Of a stretch of DNA of 6,155 bases, positions 4,703 to 6,155 are shown piece after piece. A program made the position numbers and the translations under genes. Below the pieces are notes generated by a model. It was not told the origin of the DNA, did not search any database, and was given only the letters and a program-made list of their open reading frames with translations. Source of the DNA: Actinomycetota bacterium (GTDB lineage Bacteria > Actinomycetota > Acidimicrobiia > Spongiisociales > UBA5794); assembly GCA_003648875.1 (NCBI GenBank), contig QMQC01000119.1:1-6155 (forward strand), read 5' to 3'. Position 1 is the first letter of the stretch, and every line of letters starts with the position of its first letter.

Positions 4703-6155
4703 CTACGTGATGATCAGGCCGGCCTCTATCGCCTCGTATGTGGTATTCCGCCGCACGGGATTCCGATCGAGATCTGAGATGAGGTCGCGAAAGTCAGCAG
4801 CCGACACCTCTGTTCCGTGGCTTGCGCCAGCCGCTCGAGATATCGACTCATCCATCAAGGTGCCCCCAACGTCGTTGCAGCCAGATCGCAGAAGCGCCTC
4901 TGCGCCTTCGAGTCCCAGTTTCACCCACGACGCCTGGATGTTGTCGATGAGTCCGAGGAACGCTATCCGCGAAACGGCATGCATCAGGATGACTTCATCC
5001 CACGTCGGACCAGGTCTCGATCGGCCCTTCAGCCAGATCGGAGATCCCATGTGCACGAACGGCAACGGAACGAATTCGGTGAATCCCCCTGATCGTCGCT
5101 GGATCTGGCGAAGTACCTCGATGTGGTTGGCCCACGAACGGGGACCGTCGACATGACCGAACATGATCGTCGAGGTGGTCCTGAGGCCGATGCTGTGGGC
5201 AGTGAGCATTACGTCTGCCCACTGGCTGGTGCGGATCTTGTCCGGGCAGAGTGTGAGGCGTACGTCATCATCGAGGATTTCGGCTGCTGTCCCCGGCAGG
5301 GTTCCGAGTCCTGCCTCCTTGAGGTCGATGAGGAGCTCGCGGACAGTTGTATTCGCTGTTTCTGCACCCTGCCATATTTCGAGTGGCGTGTAGCCATGGA
5401 TGTGCATATCGGGGAGGCGAATCTTGATCGCCTCGACAACGTCGATGTAGAACTGCCCCGTGAATTCAGGATGGATGCCACCCTGGAGACACACCTCGGT
5501 CGCTCCCCTCTCCCACGCCTCCTCTGAACGTTCGACGATCTCGGCGATCGACATCAGGTAAGGCTCCCCACGTAGGGAGATGGACCGCGGTCCCTTCGAG
5601 AAGGCACAGAATCCGCACTTGAAGTAGCACTGATTCGTGTAGTTGATGTTGCGATTCACAATGAAGGTCACGTCGTCTCCGACAGTTCTCCTTCGCAGGA
5701 TGTCCGCGACGTCTGCGATCGCCTCGACATCTGTGCCGTGGGCACCGAACAACACTTCGACTTCGTCTCGCAGCGGTGCCCGGCCTTCCAGAGCCTGAGC
5801 GAGGATCCGAGCGATCCGCGGTGTTGCATCCTCGATCGTGGCTCGCTCCCCATCTTTCCATGCTTCGTCAGGCCACCCGGCCGAGATGCGCGTATCAGAT
5901 TCGGGAGTCGAGACCTCCCTGCCCGGCGCCCATCCGTCGCGCGGCCTGGCACGGCCGCGACCGTCGATCTGGTTGAGGTAGGCAGAGAACGCGCCAGCTT
6001 CGAGTGCTTCTGCGGCTTCGTCGTATTCGATGTCGATCGGGAAGGCGGTGCGTTCAACGAGCTGTCCGCGCCCCAACGCGTCACGCAGCTCACCGATTCG
6101 CTCGATGTCCCAGTCCCGAAGAAGCAGGTCGGTTGCGCCATCGGAGACGGCAACA
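4703..6155 (-). CDS. cofH: FO synthase subunit CofH, or CofH half of a fused FbiC; N-terminus beyond window edge
   Basis: A radical SAM enzyme that joins tyrosine's 4-hydroxybenzyl group to 5-amino-6-ribitylaminouracil, the step before CofG closes the deazaflavin FO, precursor of coenzyme F420. The [4Fe-4S] motif CxxxCxxC has codons at 5629-5627, 5617-5615 and 5608-5606. It follows VNRNINYTNQ. Other CofH signatures are ATEVCLQGGIHPE, GLGTLPGTAAEIL, TEFVPLPFVHMGSP and NDVGGTLMDESISRAAG. The frame stays open upstream past a TTG (6076) to the window edge, giving at least 483 residues. More than 100 of these precede the CofH core, which is too long for a plain CofH. The segment ELRDALGRGQLVERTAFP loosely recalls the end of CofG in mycobacterial FbiC, so a CofG-CofH fusion is the likeliest reading. 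It ends 30 bases before tetR. Confidence 0.93.
   Translation of the reverse strand, partial: VAVSDGATDLLLRDWDIERIGELRDALGRGQLVERTAFPIDIEYDEAAEALEAGAFSAYLNQIDGRGRARPRDGWAPGREVSTPESDTRISAGWPDEAWKDGERATIEDATPRIARILAQALEGRAPLRDEVEVLFGAHGTDVEAIADVADILRRRTVGDDVTFIVNRNINYTNQCYFKCGFCAFSKGPRSISLRGEPYLMSIAEIVERSEEAWERGATEVCLQGGIHPEFTGQFYIDVVEAIKIRLPDMHIHGYTPLEIWQGAETANTTVRELLIDLKEAGLGTLPGTAAEILDDDVRLTLCPDKIRTSQWADVMLTAHSIGLRTTSTIMFGHVDGPRSWANHIEVLRQIQRRSGGFTEFVPLPFVHMGSPIWLKGRSRPGPTWDEVILMHAVSRIAFLGLIDNIQASWVKLGLEGAEALLRSGCNDVGGTLMDESISRAAGASHGTEVSAADFRDLISDLDRNPVRRNTTYEAIEAGLIIT

Noticed and set aside
4560..5156. 198-codon rightward open frame across the tetR-cofH junction
   Set aside because: It is antisense to two well-recognised genes, is Ser/Arg/Pro rich, and has no motif.
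1..6155. Defence system, mobile element, CRISPR or phage cargo
   Set aside because: All genes recognised are housekeeping, cofactor, repair or regulatory; no transposase, integrase, repeat-spacer array or terminal inverted repeats are visible.

Overview
The window looks like a stretch of an actinobacterial chromosome with moderately high GC. The evidence is an F420-type deazaflavin biosynthesis enzyme (CofH/FbiC), frequent GTG starts, TANNNT boxes placed directly before ATG codons as in leaderless actinobacterial mRNAs, and a small CPGC/HWHxxCW protein of a kind I associate with Actinobacteria. A placement near Acidimicrobiia is possible but is only an impression; no marker gene here fixes it. 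I see no tRNA, rRNA, CRISPR array, transposon or phage gene. The region is gene-dense and no gap exceeds about 120 bases.

Left end (1-1011): an enoyl-CoA hydratase/isomerase-family gene runs leftward off the window (1-645, C-terminus missing). A 117-bp divergent intergenic region separates it from a small rightward gene for an 82-residue Cys/His-rich protein (763-1011). Both divergent genes have a TANNNT box 7-8 bases before their ATG and no Shine-Dalgarno sequence, so both are probably leaderless.

Main block (1038-6155, all leftward): read in the direction of transcription the order is cofH (or the CofH half of a fused fbiC, entering from beyond the right edge), a TetR-family regulator, trmD, rplS, an AlkA-like HhH-GPD DNA glycosylase, lepB and yraN. 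Gaps are 30, 5, 72, 5, -4 and about 29-50 bases, so most of it probably works as one operon, possibly with an extra promoter before rplS. The last gene, yraN, converges on the small rightward gene with only 26 bases between them, and I see no clear terminator there.

Biologically, trmD (tRNA m1G37 methylation), rplS (ribosomal protein L19), lepB (signal peptidase I) and yraN are the familiar ribosome/secretion cluster. The less expected parts are the neighbours: rpsP/rimM are not in front of trmD, rnhB is not between lepB and yraN, a TetR regulator and CofH stand upstream, and a base-excision glycosylase sits between rplS and lepB. I found no evidence for a wholly new system. The most useful leads are this rearranged cluster, the duplicated acidic N-terminal extension of LepB, a Glu at the position of the TrmD catalytic Asp, and the paired leaderless divergent promoters with a short repeated motif between them.
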